Below, piece after piece: positions 26,491 to 35,231 of a stretch of 64,000 nt of DNA. The DNA is from Bacteroidales bacterium (lineage in GTDB: Bacteria; Bacteroidota; Bacteroidia; Bacteroidales; F082): positions 1 to 64,000 of the forward strand of contig JAKSNC010000006.1 of NCBI GenBank assembly GCA_024400195.1. The letters run 5' to 3'. Made by a program: the position numbers and the translations under genes. The notes under the pieces are model-generated. The model saw only the letters and a program-made list of their open reading frames with translations. It was not told the origin of the DNA and did no database searches. Position 1 is the stretch's first letter. The number at the start of each line of letters is the position of its first letter.

Positions 26491-26778
26491 ATGAAAGAAG
26501 AAAACAAAAAGGAAGAAATTCAATCAAGGAGAGAATTCTTCAAGAATGCAGCGAAAAAAGGATTGCCGATAGTGGCGGCTATTGCATTGGCGGGAACATC
26601 ATCTTTATCGTCATGCACTAAAGATAAAGATGAAGGAAACTCGGGAAACTCGGGAAACTCGGGCTGTGGAGGTTGCGGAAACTCATGCAGTGGTTCTTGT
26701 AGTGGCGATTGTGCTGGAGACTGCGATGACAACTGCACAGCTGATTGCTGGAATGGTTGTAACCGTTGGATGGACTAA
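26491..26778 (+). CDS. CXXX-repeat RiPP precursor with twin-arginine lipoprotein signal
   Basis: 95 residues. A Tat motif SRREFFK at 12-18 precedes a hydrophobic stretch (about 24-36) and a lipobox LSSC with Cys42. After a Gly/Asn/Ser spacer comes a core of nine cysteines: Cys59, then Cys62 to Cys90 exactly every fourth residue (62, 66, 70, 74, 78, 82, 86, 90). This is the hallmark of CXXX-repeat targets of radical SAM maturases in Bacteroidota. Immediately downstream are the two maturases, an accessory protein and tatA-tatC. Product probably a modified Cys-rich lipopeptide exported folded; the chemistry and role are unknown. Confidence 0.88.
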   Translation: MKEENKKEEIQSRREFFKNAAKKGLPIVAAIALAGTSSLSSCTKDKDEGNSGNSGNSGCGGCGNSCSGSCSGDCAGDCDDNCTADCWNGCNRWMD

Positions 26779-26853
26779 AGTGTTATTATGAGGGTTAAAA
26801 GTTAAAATAGTAATTTAAGGCTGAATTTAATTTTTGTATCTTCCCTCAAATAA

Positions 26854-26880
26854 AGGGCTGGCCAAAATATGGTCAGCCCT
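26854..26880 (+). promoter_or_regulatory. Hairpin between precursor and maturase genes
   Basis: AGGGCTGGCCA and TGGTCAGCCCT pair over 11 positions (one G-U) around loop AAATA, with no T-run after it. Such a hairpin can protect the 3' end of a processed or partly terminated precursor message so that more precursor than enzyme is made. Confidence 0.55.
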
Positions 26881-26902
26881 AGTAATCATAAAATAAGTAA
26901 TT

Positions 26903-28072
26903 GTGAGAAAAGAAATAACATTTATCGTTACAAAAGATTGTCAATTAGCATGTAAGTATTGCTATCTTGTAGGAAAGAACAATAAAGAACGAATGGATTT
27001 GGATACAGCTAAACTTGCTGTTGATTATATTCTTTCGACACCTGATTTGTTTACAGAGGAAGAAGTTGGATGGGCTTTTATTGGAGGAGAGCCTCTATTG
27101 GAAATAGATTTGATTGATCAAATCTGTGATTATATAAAAATTGAAATGTTTCGTCTGAATCACCGTTGGTTTAATTCTTATTTAATTAGTATTTCAACTA
27201 ATGGTATTAATTATTCAGATAAAAAGGTTCAAAATTTCATTGAAAAGAACAAAAAGCATCTCAGTATCGGCATTACCATTGACGGGACAGAGAAAAAACA
27301 TGACTTGAACCGAGTTTATAAATTCACTGAGAAAGGTTCGTACAAGGATGTGGTGAAAAATATCCCGTTGTGGCAGGAACAGTTTCCCGATTCAAGCACA
27401 AAAGTTACTGTTAGTTCTGATGACATTCCGTATATTAAAGAAAGTGTAATCCATATTTTTGAACTTGGTATAAATTCTATTTATATAAATGTTGTGTTTG
27501 AGAATGTTTGGAAAGATGGTGATGACATTATTTTTGAACAGCAACTAACAGACCTTGCTGATTATATAATTGACAATAATTTATATTACACGAAAACATG
27601 CTCTTTTTTTGATGAAAAAATAGGAAAACCTTTAAATAATGATCATAATAATAACTGGTGTGGATCAGGACGAATGCTTTCCATAGATGCCGCAGGCAAT
27701 TTTTACCCTTGCACTCGTTTTGCGCAGTATTCGCTCCGCGATAAGGAAACATGGATTATAGGCAATGTCAAAGACGGCATCGACAAGAACAAGTTGCGTC
27801 CTTTCCTCACCCTCGACCGCACGACACAAAGTCCGGAAGAGTGTATCAAATGCGAGGTGGCGAGCGGCTGCGCATGGTGTCAGGGCGAGAACTTCGATGC
27901 GGCTGAAACACATACGGTATTTCAACGTGCTACTGCCATCTGCAAGATGCACAAGGCAAGAGTACGCGCAAACAACTACTATTGGAACAAGCTCTACCGC
28001 AAGCTTGAACTCGAAGACCTGCGCGAGCAGTACGAAGCCAACAAACGTGAAGTGAAACCCGAAATCTGTTAA
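26903..28072 (+). CDS. Radical SAM peptide maturase, CXXX-repeat target family
   Basis: 389 residues from a GTG start. The radical SAM cluster motif is CQLACKYC (Cys13, Cys17, Cys20) in the usual first loop, followed by GGEPLLE near 58. A SPASM-type C-terminus holds further cysteines (NWCGSGRML, YPCTRFAQ, CIKCEVASGCAWCQG, AICKMH) for auxiliary Fe-S clusters, as in sactipeptide and related thioether-forming maturases. The precursor gene lies 124 bases upstream and the second maturase starts three bases after the stop. Expected to modify the Cys repeat of the precursor. The 5' half is richer in A/T than the 3' half. Confidence 0.9.
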   Translation: MRKEITFIVTKDCQLACKYCYLVGKNNKERMDLDTAKLAVDYILSTPDLFTEEEVGWAFIGGEPLLEIDLIDQICDYIKIEMFRLNHRWFNSYLISISTNGINYSDKKVQNFIEKNKKHLSIGITIDGTEKKHDLNRVYKFTEKGSYKDVVKNIPLWQEQFPDSSTKVTVSSDDIPYIKESVIHIFELGINSIYINVVFENVWKDGDDIIFEQQLTDLADYIIDNNLYYTKTCSFFDEKIGKPLNNDHNNNWCGSGRMLSIDAAGNFYPCTRFAQYSLRDKETWIIGNVKDGIDKNKLRPFLTLDRTTQSPEECIKCEVASGCAWCQGENFDAAETHTVFQRATAICKMHKARVRANNYYWNKLYRKLELEDLREQYEANKREVKPEIC

Positions 28073-28075
28073 GCC

Positions 28076-29068
28076 ATGCTACAATACCTCGTAATATTAT
28101 TAGACGACACCAGCGTGGCGTACTGCCATGCCGACAATCCGCTGAAAGAGCGTAACTTAATGCCAATCGAAACCCTCAAGAAAGGCATTCTCTTCGGAAT
28201 GAAGCAGAATCTGATGATTCAGTATGTTTTCCCGAATTATGCCTTGCCCGAGGAATACGCTTCGGTCATCGAGAGCATCGACAATGTGAAGATTTACCCT
28301 GTCGGTTGCAAGCCTGTTACGGGCATTGAAAGCGAAAACGAAGCTGATGTGGAAGTGGCTAATTCCATTCCGGAAAAAGTGGAAACCAAGAATTTGGTTC
28401 TCCGTCTGACTTTTTGCGAAATGCTGATTCAAAAGGACGAAATTGCCAAACTCTTTGCCAATGGCAGGCGCGTCAATCTCTGCATCACCGATGTGGAAAA
28501 GTTCACCGATGAGCAGATTGATGCCTACAGGCAAGTGCTGGACGAATGGAGCAAAGCCCTGCTCGAACTTTACAAGCAGGGACAATCGCCGCAGTTCAAC
28601 CTTTTGACCGACAGGATGATGTTGGAAAAGATGCACAATTGCGAAGCTGGTATAAGCAACATAACGCTGGCACCGAACGGGAAGTTTTACCTTTGCCCGG
28701 CCTTCTATTATGATGAGCGGATGCAGGTGTTTAACCAGATGAATCATCACAAGCCATCGTCGGACACTTCGGTCGGCGACTTGGAAAAAGGCTTGGATAT
28801 TCATAACCTTCAGCTTCTGCAACTCGACCATGCGCCGTTGTGTCGCAAATGCGATGCTTACCATTGCCGCCGCTGTGTGTGGCTCAACCGAAAAATGACA
28901 TGGGACATCAACACGCCTTCACGCCAGCAATGCGTAATGGCGCACCTTGAACGCAACGCCAGCCGATGCCTCTTGAACGATATTCGTAACATCGGCGAGT
29001 TTATGCCTAATATTGAAATTAAGGAAATTAACTACTTGGATCCGTTTGAAGTGAGGAAGGAATTTTAA
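28076..29068 (+). CDS. CXXX-repeat peptide maturase (SPASM-like, no N-terminal CxxxCxxC)
   Basis: 330 residues. No radical SAM CxxxCxxC is present. The C-terminal part resembles a SPASM region: NCEAGISNITLAPNGKFYLC near 195-215, then LCRKCDAYHCRRCVWLNR near 258-275 and a last Cys in PSRQQC. This matches the partner protein of CXXX-repeat systems, which accompanies the radical SAM enzyme. It probably binds Fe-S clusters or the precursor; an enzymatic role is not established. Tightly linked to the genes either side. Confidence 0.8.
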   Translation: MLQYLVILLDDTSVAYCHADNPLKERNLMPIETLKKGILFGMKQNLMIQYVFPNYALPEEYASVIESIDNVKIYPVGCKPVTGIESENEADVEVANSIPEKVETKNLVLRLTFCEMLIQKDEIAKLFANGRRVNLCITDVEKFTDEQIDAYRQVLDEWSKALLELYKQGQSPQFNLLTDRMMLEKMHNCEAGISNITLAPNGKFYLCPAFYYDERMQVFNQMNHHKPSSDTSVGDLEKGLDIHNLQLLQLDHAPLCRKCDAYHCRRCVWLNRKMTWDINTPSRQQCVMAHLERNASRCLLNDIRNIGEFMPNIEIKEINYLDPFEVRKEF

Positions 29069-29086
29069 TAATCAATAAAAATAGCA

Positions 29087-29356
29087 ATGAAGAAATTAGT
29101 AGGTCAGGTAACTCCTGAAGAAAAAAACGAAATTCAGCAACTTTTTGAAAGAAGAAACGGACTGAATGAATTGGCTAAAATATTGACGGCCGACAACAAC
29201 GAACTTTACGAGAAACTCGTGAAGGACATGGGCGAGACAGGCTCGAAATTCCAAGGCTGGTGGGACAGGATGTCTGCCAAATACAAATGGGAAAGCACCG
29301 AAAACGGCAACTGGGAAATCAATTTTGACACTTGTGAGATTTTCTTAAATTTCTGA
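29087..29356 (+). CDS. CXXX-repeat peptide modification system small protein
   Basis: 89 residues. Begins [33 protein letters not shown], a helical hairpin, and ends with aromatic-rich [17 protein letters not shown] and [13 protein letters not shown]. Similar short proteins accompany CXXX-repeat maturases and may deliver the precursor. It begins 18 bases after the second maturase and two bases before tatA, so it ties the maturation genes and the Tat genes into one transcript. Confidence 0.75.
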   Translation: MKKLVGQVTPEEKNEIQQLFERRNGLNELAKILTADNNELYEKLVKDMGETGSKFQGWWDRMSAKYKWESTENGNWEINFDTCEIFLNF

Positions 29357-29358
29357 TT

Positions 29359-29595
29359 ATGAATAGTCTGATGGTACTTTTGAATATCGGCGGGCAGGAA
29401 ATACTGATTATCCTGCTCATAGTTCTCGTCCTCTTCGGCGGGCGCAAGATTCCTGAGCTTATGAAAGGTCTCGGGAAGGGAGTCCGCGAATACAAGAAGG
29501 CGATGAACGGTGCTGAAGACGATTTGAACGGAAATCCGGAGCCAGACAAGCAGCCCGGCGACGGCAGCCGCGAGCAAATCGCTGACAAACAGTAA
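29359..29595 (+). CDS. tatA: Twin-arginine translocase subunit TatA
   Basis: 78 residues. One N-terminal transmembrane helix ([26 protein letters not shown]), the FGGRKIPEL hinge, an amphipathic helix ([20 protein letters not shown]) and an acidic tail: complete TatA/E architecture. It forms the variable pore through which folded proteins with RR signals cross the inner membrane. Two bases separate it from the CXXX accessory gene and three from tatC. No tatB is seen; in Bacteroidota a single TatA serves both roles. Confidence 0.93.
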   Translation: MNSLMVLLNIGGQEILIILLIVLVLFGGRKIPELMKGLGKGVREYKKAMNGAEDDLNGNPEPDKQPGDGSREQIADKQ

Positions 29596-29598
29596 AAC

Positions 29599-30393
29599 AT
29601 GTCAAAATCGGAAAATACTTTCTGGGGACACGTCGAGGTCCTCAGGTGGGTTATCATACGTTGCCTGCTGGTGATAGTGGCGGTGGCGGTGGCGGCGTTT
29701 GTCTTCAAGGAGTTTATCTTTGACGGCATCGTGCTGGCACCGCTGCGACAGGATTTCGCTACGTACGAACTTCTGTGCCGTATCGCGTCAGTCCTGTCGA
29801 TGCCTGGTCTTTGCCCGACGATACATCCTGTCGAGATAATAAACATAAACCTCACGGCGCAGCTTTTCACACACATGGGCATCGCCTTTGTCTGCGGGTT
29901 GGTAGTCGCGTTCCCGTATCTCATTTTGGAGATATGGTTTTTTGTGAGGCCGGCTCTTTATTCCAATGAGAAATCCGCTGCGGTCAAAGGTGCGTTTTCG
30001 TTCCTTCTTCTGTTTTTTCTCGGTGTCGCGACGGCATATTATATCATTTTCCCGTTGACACTCAATTTCTTGGGAACATATCAGGTTAGCGCGACCGTCG
30101 GAAACCAAATCTCACTCAATTCATACATCAGCACTTTTCTGACGCTTGTCTTTCTGCTCGGCATTGTGTTTGAGATGCCGATTGTGGCTTATTTCTTCGC
30201 GAAGATAGGGTTGCTGAAATCTGAATTTCTCAAAAAATACCGCAAGGTCGCGATAGTGGTCATCATGATTCTCGCGGCCCTGATAACGCCGAGCACCGAC
30301 GCGTTCACGATGATTCTCGTTGTCTTGCCTTTATGGATGCTTTATGAAGTCAGCCGCGGCGTTGTGAAAAGGGTTGAGAGAAAATTTTCATAA
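29599..30393 (+). CDS. tatC: Twin-arginine translocase subunit TatC
   Basis: 264 residues, six transmembrane segments. N-terminus SENTFWGHVEVLRWVIIRC matches the conserved HLxELRxR-type signal-binding helix; the family signature VAFPYLILEIWFFVRPALY appears near residue 96, and ALITPSTDAFTMILVVLPLWMLYE near the end. Recognises the RR motif of substrates, here most obviously the precursor encoded 3 kb upstream in the same operon. A weak hairpin follows the stop. Confidence 0.95.
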   Translation: MSKSENTFWGHVEVLRWVIIRCLLVIVAVAVAAFVFKEFIFDGIVLAPLRQDFATYELLCRIASVLSMPGLCPTIHPVEIININLTAQLFTHMGIAFVCGLVVAFPYLILEIWFFVRPALYSNEKSAAVKGAFSFLLLFFLGVATAYYIIFPLTLNFLGTYQVSATVGNQISLNSYISTFLTLVFLLGIVFEMPIVAYFFAKIGLLKSEFLKKYRKVAIVVIMILAALITPSTDAFTMILVVLPLWMLYEVSRGVVKRVERKFS

Positions 30394-30415
30394 AACAATA
30401 TCGGAGTATTGTTTT
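30392..30415 (+). terminator. Weak terminator after tatC
   Basis: AAAACAATA and TATTGTTTT pair over nine positions with a six-base loop; A/T-only, with the second arm itself providing the T run. Confidence 0.45.
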
Positions 30416-30464
30416 GAGCTGGTTTCGTAGAAATTAATTTATAGAAACAACCTAAACTTTTCGT

Positions 30465-30473
30465 TATCTTTGC
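30465..30473 (+). promoter_or_regulatory. -7 promoter element of the AAA/nuclease gene
   Basis: TATCTTTGC, 19 bases before the ATG at 30493. Confidence 0.7.
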
Positions 30474-30492
30474 ACTCGTAAAACAAAAGGTT

Positions 30493-32067
30493 ATGAAATA
30501 CCCCATCGGAACTCAGACATTCAGCACCATCATCGAAGAAGGCATGGCTTATGTGGATAAGACAGACCTCGTTTACAACCTTGCACAGAAGCGCATCTGC
30601 TTCCTATGCCGCCCGCGTAGGTTCGGGAAATCATTGTTAATTTCAACATTAGAAAGTTATTTCAAAGGTGAGAAAGAGCTTTTCAAAGGGCTGAAGATTG
30701 AGGATTTGGAGAAAGAATGGATGAAATATCCGGTGTTCCATTTGGATTTCTCGAGCGGGAGGTTCAGTAAGCCTGACGCGCTTGAAAATATCATCGACAC
30801 CAACCTCAGACTGTGGGAAAGGGAGTATGGTCTGCTGATAGACACTCCGGAATTTGGTTCGCGTTTCCAAAATGTGCTCAAGATGGCACACGAGAAGACC
30901 GGTCGGAAAGCAGTCGTCCTCATCGATGAATACGACAAGCCGATGTTGGACGTCCTTATGGAGCCGATGGAAGAAAAGAACCGTGCAGTGCTTAAAGAGT
31001 TCTACGGTACGTTCAAGGCCGCCGACGAGCATCTTCGCTTTGTGCTTCTCACCGGCGTGACCAAGTTCTCGCAGGTGAGCGTGTTCAGCGGCTTCAACCA
31101 GCCTGAGGACATCAGCATGAACCCGCAGTTCGATGCGCTTTGCGGCATCACGAAGGACGAGCTTAAAGAATACTTCGACGGCGAAATAATGGCGATGGCG
31201 CAATTGTACAAATGCAGCAAGGATGAGATGTATCTGCGTTTTAAGAGCCAGTACGACGGCTATCATTTCTCCGAAGGATCGTCCGACAAGGGTATGATAG
31301 ACATTTTTAACCCATTCAGCGTTCTCAATGCGTTGTCGGAGAAGAAGTTAAATAACTACTGGTTCAGGTCGGGGACGCCGACGTACCTGGTGAAGCTTCT
31401 CGACCGAAACAAGACCGACATTCGTGAAATACTGAGCCGCCAATATGAATGTATCTATTTCATGGATTATAAGGCGGATTCTGAAGACCCTCTCGCGATG
31501 ATTTATCAGAGTGGCTACCTCACGATAAAAGACTACCGAATCAGCCGAAATTTCAAGACTTTTTACACGCTCGATTATCCGAATGTCGAAGTGCAGGACG
31601 GTTTCATGACACTGCTGGCCAACGACTACTTTTCAGTAATGGCTAACACCGACTCACTGATTCTCAATATATCTGACATGCTTTACGAATGCCGCCTCGA
31701 CGACATGCGTGACGCGCTTTCTGGCTTTTTCGCCTCAATACCGTACGACGCCAACTATCAGCAGCGCGTCTGGAGCTACGAGAGTCATTATCATTACACT
31801 TTGTATCTGATATTCAGATTGTTATCATGCTATACAACTTTGACGGAAAAGGAAAATTCGAGAGGAAGAGCCGACATCATCGTTGAAACAGCCGACTACG
31901 TTTATGTTTTCGAGTTCAAATTGGACGGCACTGCGAGGGAAGCGTTGAAGCAAATAGAAGATAAAGGCTATGCGGAGCCTTACGCCGCCGATTCGAGAAA
32001 GTTATTTAAAATCGGAGTCGGGTTCTCTTCCGAAAAGAAGAATATCACCGAGTGGGAGGTGATTTGA
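30493..32067 (+). CDS. AAA-ATPase-like protein with C-terminal PD-(D/E)XK domain
   Basis: 524 residues. Opens with KYPIGTQTFSTIIEEGMAYVDKTDLVY and a P-loop-like RPRRFGKSLLISTLE (around 40-52), Walker B-like VVLIDEYDKPM near 143, then the C-terminal nuclease-fold region with RGRADIIVETADYVYVFEFK (Asp and ExK around 457-475). This AAA-ATPase-like plus PDDEXK_9 architecture is highly expanded in Bacteroidales genomes. Function is not established; links to mobile elements have been suggested. Own promoter; monocistronic as far as visible. Confidence 0.85.
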   Translation: MKYPIGTQTFSTIIEEGMAYVDKTDLVYNLAQKRICFLCRPRRFGKSLLISTLESYFKGEKELFKGLKIEDLEKEWMKYPVFHLDFSSGRFSKPDALENIIDTNLRLWEREYGLLIDTPEFGSRFQNVLKMAHEKTGRKAVVLIDEYDKPMLDVLMEPMEEKNRAVLKEFYGTFKAADEHLRFVLLTGVTKFSQVSVFSGFNQPEDISMNPQFDALCGITKDELKEYFDGEIMAMAQLYKCSKDEMYLRFKSQYDGYHFSEGSSDKGMIDIFNPFSVLNALSEKKLNNYWFRSGTPTYLVKLLDRNKTDIREILSRQYECIYFMDYKADSEDPLAMIYQSGYLTIKDYRISRNFKTFYTLDYPNVEVQDGFMTLLANDYFSVMANTDSLILNISDMLYECRLDDMRDALSGFFASIPYDANYQQRVWSYESHYHYTLYLIFRLLSCYTTLTEKENSRGRADIIVETADYVYVFEFKLDGTAREALKQIEDKGYAEPYAADSRKLFKIGVGFSSEKKNITEWEVI

Positions 32068-32169
32068 TTTATTGAACTCATTTTAAATGATTTCCAAAAA
32101 TCCCAATGAATGGCAATATTAAGGCGACATACTCGAAAAAGAAATGAGAAGTCACCTTGATTATTTGTT

Positions 32170-32178
32170 TAAATTTGC
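32170..32178 (+). promoter_or_regulatory. -7 promoter element of nnr
   Basis: TAAATTTGC ending 13 bases before the ATG, giving a leader of only a few bases. Confidence 0.5.
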
Positions 32179-32191
32179 GAAATTTTGAATC

Positions 32192-33703
32192 ATGAAGATC
32201 CCGACAATAAGAAATGCTCGTGAAGCTGATGCCTTTACCATTGAGAAAGAACCGATTACGTCTGTCGATTTGATGGAACGCGCAGCAACGACGGCGTTCG
32301 ACTGGATTGAAAACCATTTTAATTTCCAGTCTAATCATAAAATCATGATTTTCTGCGGAATGGGCAACAACGGCGGCGACGGTTTCGTGTTGGGACGACT
32401 TTTCTGCCAAAAACATTATGATGTGGAGGTGTTCCTCGTCCATGTCGGCGAAAAAATGAGCCACGACTGCCTCGTTAATTATGAAAGGTTGAAAGTCCTT
32501 AATCCTTCGGTGATTCATGACGTTTTTTCAAAAAATGATTTCCCTGAAATATCGGATTCCGATGTCGTCATTGATGCGATGTTCGGCTCCGGACTGACAC
32601 GTCCGCTTGAAGGACTTGCGGCAGAGATGGTAGATCATCTTAATGACAATCATGCGGTTAGAATTGCCATCGACATTGCTTCAGGCTTGAACGGCGACGG
32701 TTTCGCGACATCGAAATACACATTCCGGCCGGATTACACTTTGTCGTTCCAGTTTCCGAAATTGGCGTTTCTGCTGCCCGAAAACGAGCCTTTCGTGGGA
32801 AACTGGGAAGTCCTCGATATTAAGATTCATCCCGATTACATCGAGAAAGTCGAGAGTGTCAATTTTCTCGCGGCAAACGAAGTCGTGAGGCCGATGGTTC
32901 ACCGCCGCGGAAAGCATTCACACAAAGGTACTTACGGTCATGCGTTGCTCATCGCCGGCTCGACGGGAAAGACCGGGGCGGCGTTGTTGGCGGCGGAGTC
33001 GTGCATGAGAAGCGGCGTCGGACTGCTGACCGCGCATCTGCCTAAGTCGGCGACGCTTCCATTGCAGGTTTATCTTCCGGAAGCGATGATGAGCATTGAT
33101 GAATCTGAAGACTGTTTTTCGACCCCCCCTGATTTATTAAACTATACGGCGATAGGAGCGGGGCCGGGACTTGGAAAACATCCCGAAACGGCAAACGCTT
33201 TGAAACGCCTGATTCAGGAGACGAAAGTGTCGTTGGTACTTGACGCCGATGCCTTGAACATCATTTCCGAAAACAAGACGTGGCTCGCGTTCCTGCCGGA
33301 AAGAACGATAATTACACCTCACCCGAAAGAGTTTGAACGTTTGTTCGGGAAAACGGAAAACTCGCTGCAACGCCTTGAGCTTCAGCGGGAAATGTCGCGC
33401 AAATACAACCTGATAATCGTGCTTAAAGGCGCGAACACTGCCGTCACTTTCCCGACTGGCGCATGTTTCTTCAACACGACAGGCAATCCCGGAATGGCGA
33501 CTGCCGGAAGCGGCGATGTGCTGACTGGAATTATATTGTCGCTTGTGGCTCAACGATATACACCGGAAGAAGCGGCTTTGCTCGGTGTCTATCTCCACGG
33601 CTTGGCTGGCGACATCGCGGCCTCCGAAAACGGTCTGGAGTCGCTGATTGCGAGCGACATTTCAAAAAACATCGGGAAGGCTTTTCGAAAATTGTCGGTG
33701 TAG
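32192..33703 (+). CDS. nnr: Bifunctional NAD(P)H-hydrate epimerase/dehydratase
   Basis: 503 residues. N-terminal YjeF_N epimerase domain (about 1-210) with KIMIFCGMGNNGGDGFVLGRLF and VVIDAMFGSGLTRPLEG; C-terminal ADP-dependent dehydratase (about 225-503) with HKGTYGHALLIAGSTGKTGAALL, TAIGAGPGLGK, LVLDADALNI, TPHPKEFERLF and NPGMATAGSGDVLTGII. Repairs hydrated NADH/NADPH. Full-length fusion of both activities as in E. coli YjeF. Confidence 0.96.
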   Translation: MKIPTIRNAREADAFTIEKEPITSVDLMERAATTAFDWIENHFNFQSNHKIMIFCGMGNNGGDGFVLGRLFCQKHYDVEVFLVHVGEKMSHDCLVNYERLKVLNPSVIHDVFSKNDFPEISDSDVVIDAMFGSGLTRPLEGLAAEMVDHLNDNHAVRIAIDIASGLNGDGFATSKYTFRPDYTLSFQFPKLAFLLPENEPFVGNWEVLDIKIHPDYIEKVESVNFLAANEVVRPMVHRRGKHSHKGTYGHALLIAGSTGKTGAALLAAESCMRSGVGLLTAHLPKSATLPLQVYLPEAMMSIDESEDCFSTPPDLLNYTAIGAGPGLGKHPETANALKRLIQETKVSLVLDADALNIISENKTWLAFLPERTIITPHPKEFERLFGKTENSLQRLELQREMSRKYNLIIVLKGANTAVTFPTGACFFNTTGNPGMATAGSGDVLTGIILSLVAQRYTPEEAALLGVYLHGLAGDIAASENGLESLIASDISKNIGKAFRKLSV

Positions 33704-33756
33704 AAGTAAAATATTTGAAAATTTCGCAAAATTTCTTTTATAAAAGAAATATTTTG

Positions 33757-33876
33757 AATTTTTACAAAAAAATCAAAGTATAGAAGAGGTTTTTTAATTT
33801 TTGTCAAAAATTTAAAGTATAAAAGAAATATTTTGTATTTTTGTCAAAAATTTAAAGTATAAAAGAAATATGTGTG
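33757..33876. repeat. Three 40-bp tandem repeats carrying the promoter of the DUF4143 gene
   Basis: Period 40: a degenerate unit from 33757, then units from 33797 and 33837 whose first 35 bases are identical (ATTTTTGTCAAAAATTTAAA and on). Only the last unit has a full -7 box (TATTTTTG 33836-33843) and an ATG. A perfect 20-base A/T palindrome lies just upstream at 33731-33750. Confidence 0.75.
33836..33843 (+). promoter_or_regulatory. -7 promoter element at the repeat junction
   Basis: TATTTTTG formed where the second 40-bp unit meets the third; the equivalent site one unit upstream reads AATTTTTG and is not a good box. Confidence 0.5.
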
Positions 33877-35078
33877 AAATTATCAGACAGTCTTATCTCG
33901 ATAAAATTGAGAAATATATTGGTAAAGAGACAATTATAGTTCTTGTCGGGCAGCGCAGGGTGGGGAAGAGCTGTATGTTGCAGATTGTCCGCAATCAGAA
34001 GATGTCTGACAGCGGAAACAATGTCATTTTCATTGACAAGGAAAAACGTGAATTTGATAACATGAAGAATTACAATGATTTAAACGATTTTATTGAAGAA
34101 CGCTTTGATAAAGGCAAGCATAATTTCATTCTCATCGATGAGGTTCAAGACATTGAAGGCTTTGAGCGAAGCATCAGAAGTTACCGCACTGAAGTCAATA
34201 CCGACATTATCATTACGGGCAGCAACGCCAAGATGTTGAGTTCCGATTTGACAACATTAATCGGAGGAAGGTATAAGGAAATTTACATTCAGCCGTTGAG
34301 TTATCTCGAATTTTTACAATTTCATAAACTCCAAGACAGTGAAGACTCACTTGCAAAATACATGAAATACGGCGGACTTCCGGGACTTGTGAAGATGGGG
34401 CTTGAGGAAGATGATGTAAGAGAATATCATTCAGATATTTACAACACTGTATTGCTCAAAGATGTGATAATGCGTCATGAAATCAGAAACGTTCAGTTTT
34501 TGGAGAATTTGGTGCGTTTTTTAGCCGACAACACGGGACAGCTTGTGTCGGCAAACAGCATTTCGAAATTCATGAAATCGCAGAAAGAATCAGTAACTTC
34601 AACAGTGATAATGAATTACATCTCATATCTTTGCGAGGCGTATATGATCAAAAAGGTGAACAGATTTGACATTCACGGTAAGCGTCTTTTTGAAAACAAC
34701 GACAAATTTTATTTTGAAGACCACGGACTGCGCAACACGCTGGCTGGCGGAACGCGGGAAAAAGACATTGAAAAAGTTATAGAAAATATTGTGTTCCAGC
34801 AACTTGTGAGACTCGGATACACGGTGAAAGTAGGCAAGCTGCCGTCTGGTGAAATAGATTTTGTATGTTCAAAACCGAACGGGAAACTGATTTATGTGCA
34901 GGCCTCGTATCTTATTGCGGCGGACGAGACCCGCAAGCGCGAGTTCGGCAACCTCGGCTCGATAAAGGACAACTATCCGAAATATGTGATTTCGATGAAC
35001 CCGCTTCTGACAAAAAGCGATTACGACGGCATAACGCACATCCATCTGCGGACGTTCCTGACGGAAGAGGATTTTTAG
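33870..35078 (+). CDS. ATP-binding protein, AAA_14 plus DUF4143
   Basis: 402 residues. Walker A VGQRRVGKSCML near residue 27, Walker B HNFILIDEVQDIEGFERS near 86, sensor TDIIITGSNAKMLSSDL. C-terminal DUF4143 (about 195-400) with FYFEDHGLRNTLAG and the restriction-endonuclease-like ending LPSGEIDFVCSKPNGKLIYVQ. A second family member sits in the type I island at 55368. The family is widespread in Bacteroidota; proposed roles include defence, but none is proven. Confidence 0.87.
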   Translation: MCEIIRQSYLDKIEKYIGKETIIVLVGQRRVGKSCMLQIVRNQKMSDSGNNVIFIDKEKREFDNMKNYNDLNDFIEERFDKGKHNFILIDEVQDIEGFERSIRSYRTEVNTDIIITGSNAKMLSSDLTTLIGGRYKEIYIQPLSYLEFLQFHKLQDSEDSLAKYMKYGGLPGLVKMGLEEDDVREYHSDIYNTVLLKDVIMRHEIRNVQFLENLVRFLADNTGQLVSANSISKFMKSQKESVTSTVIMNYISYLCEAYMIKKVNRFDIHGKRLFENNDKFYFEDHGLRNTLAGGTREKDIEKVIENIVFQQLVRLGYTVKVGKLPSGEIDFVCSKPNGKLIYVQASYLIAADETRKREFGNLGSIKDNYPKYVISMNPLLTKSDYDGITHIHLRTFLTEEDF

Positions 35079-35222
35079 TCTGTAAAGTTTGAAAGCGGCT
35101 GGCGCACAGTAATTGTCGGTGTCAATCTGCGCAATCTTCGGGAGAAAAATAATTCCGGGAAAAGATGTTGAAAATATTCCGCAAAAAAATGCTGTAAGCG
35201 TATCGTTTATGAAGAAAATTTT

Positions 35223-35231
35223 TACCTTTGC
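35223..35231 (+). promoter_or_regulatory. -7 promoter element of the SUMF1 lipoprotein gene
   Basis: TACCTTTGC, about 70 bases before the ATG at 35304. Confidence 0.6.

Noticed and set aside
26582..26791. Alternative frame over the CXXX precursor
   Set aside because: Overlaps the precursor, lacks any motif and reflects the repeated codons of the Cys core.
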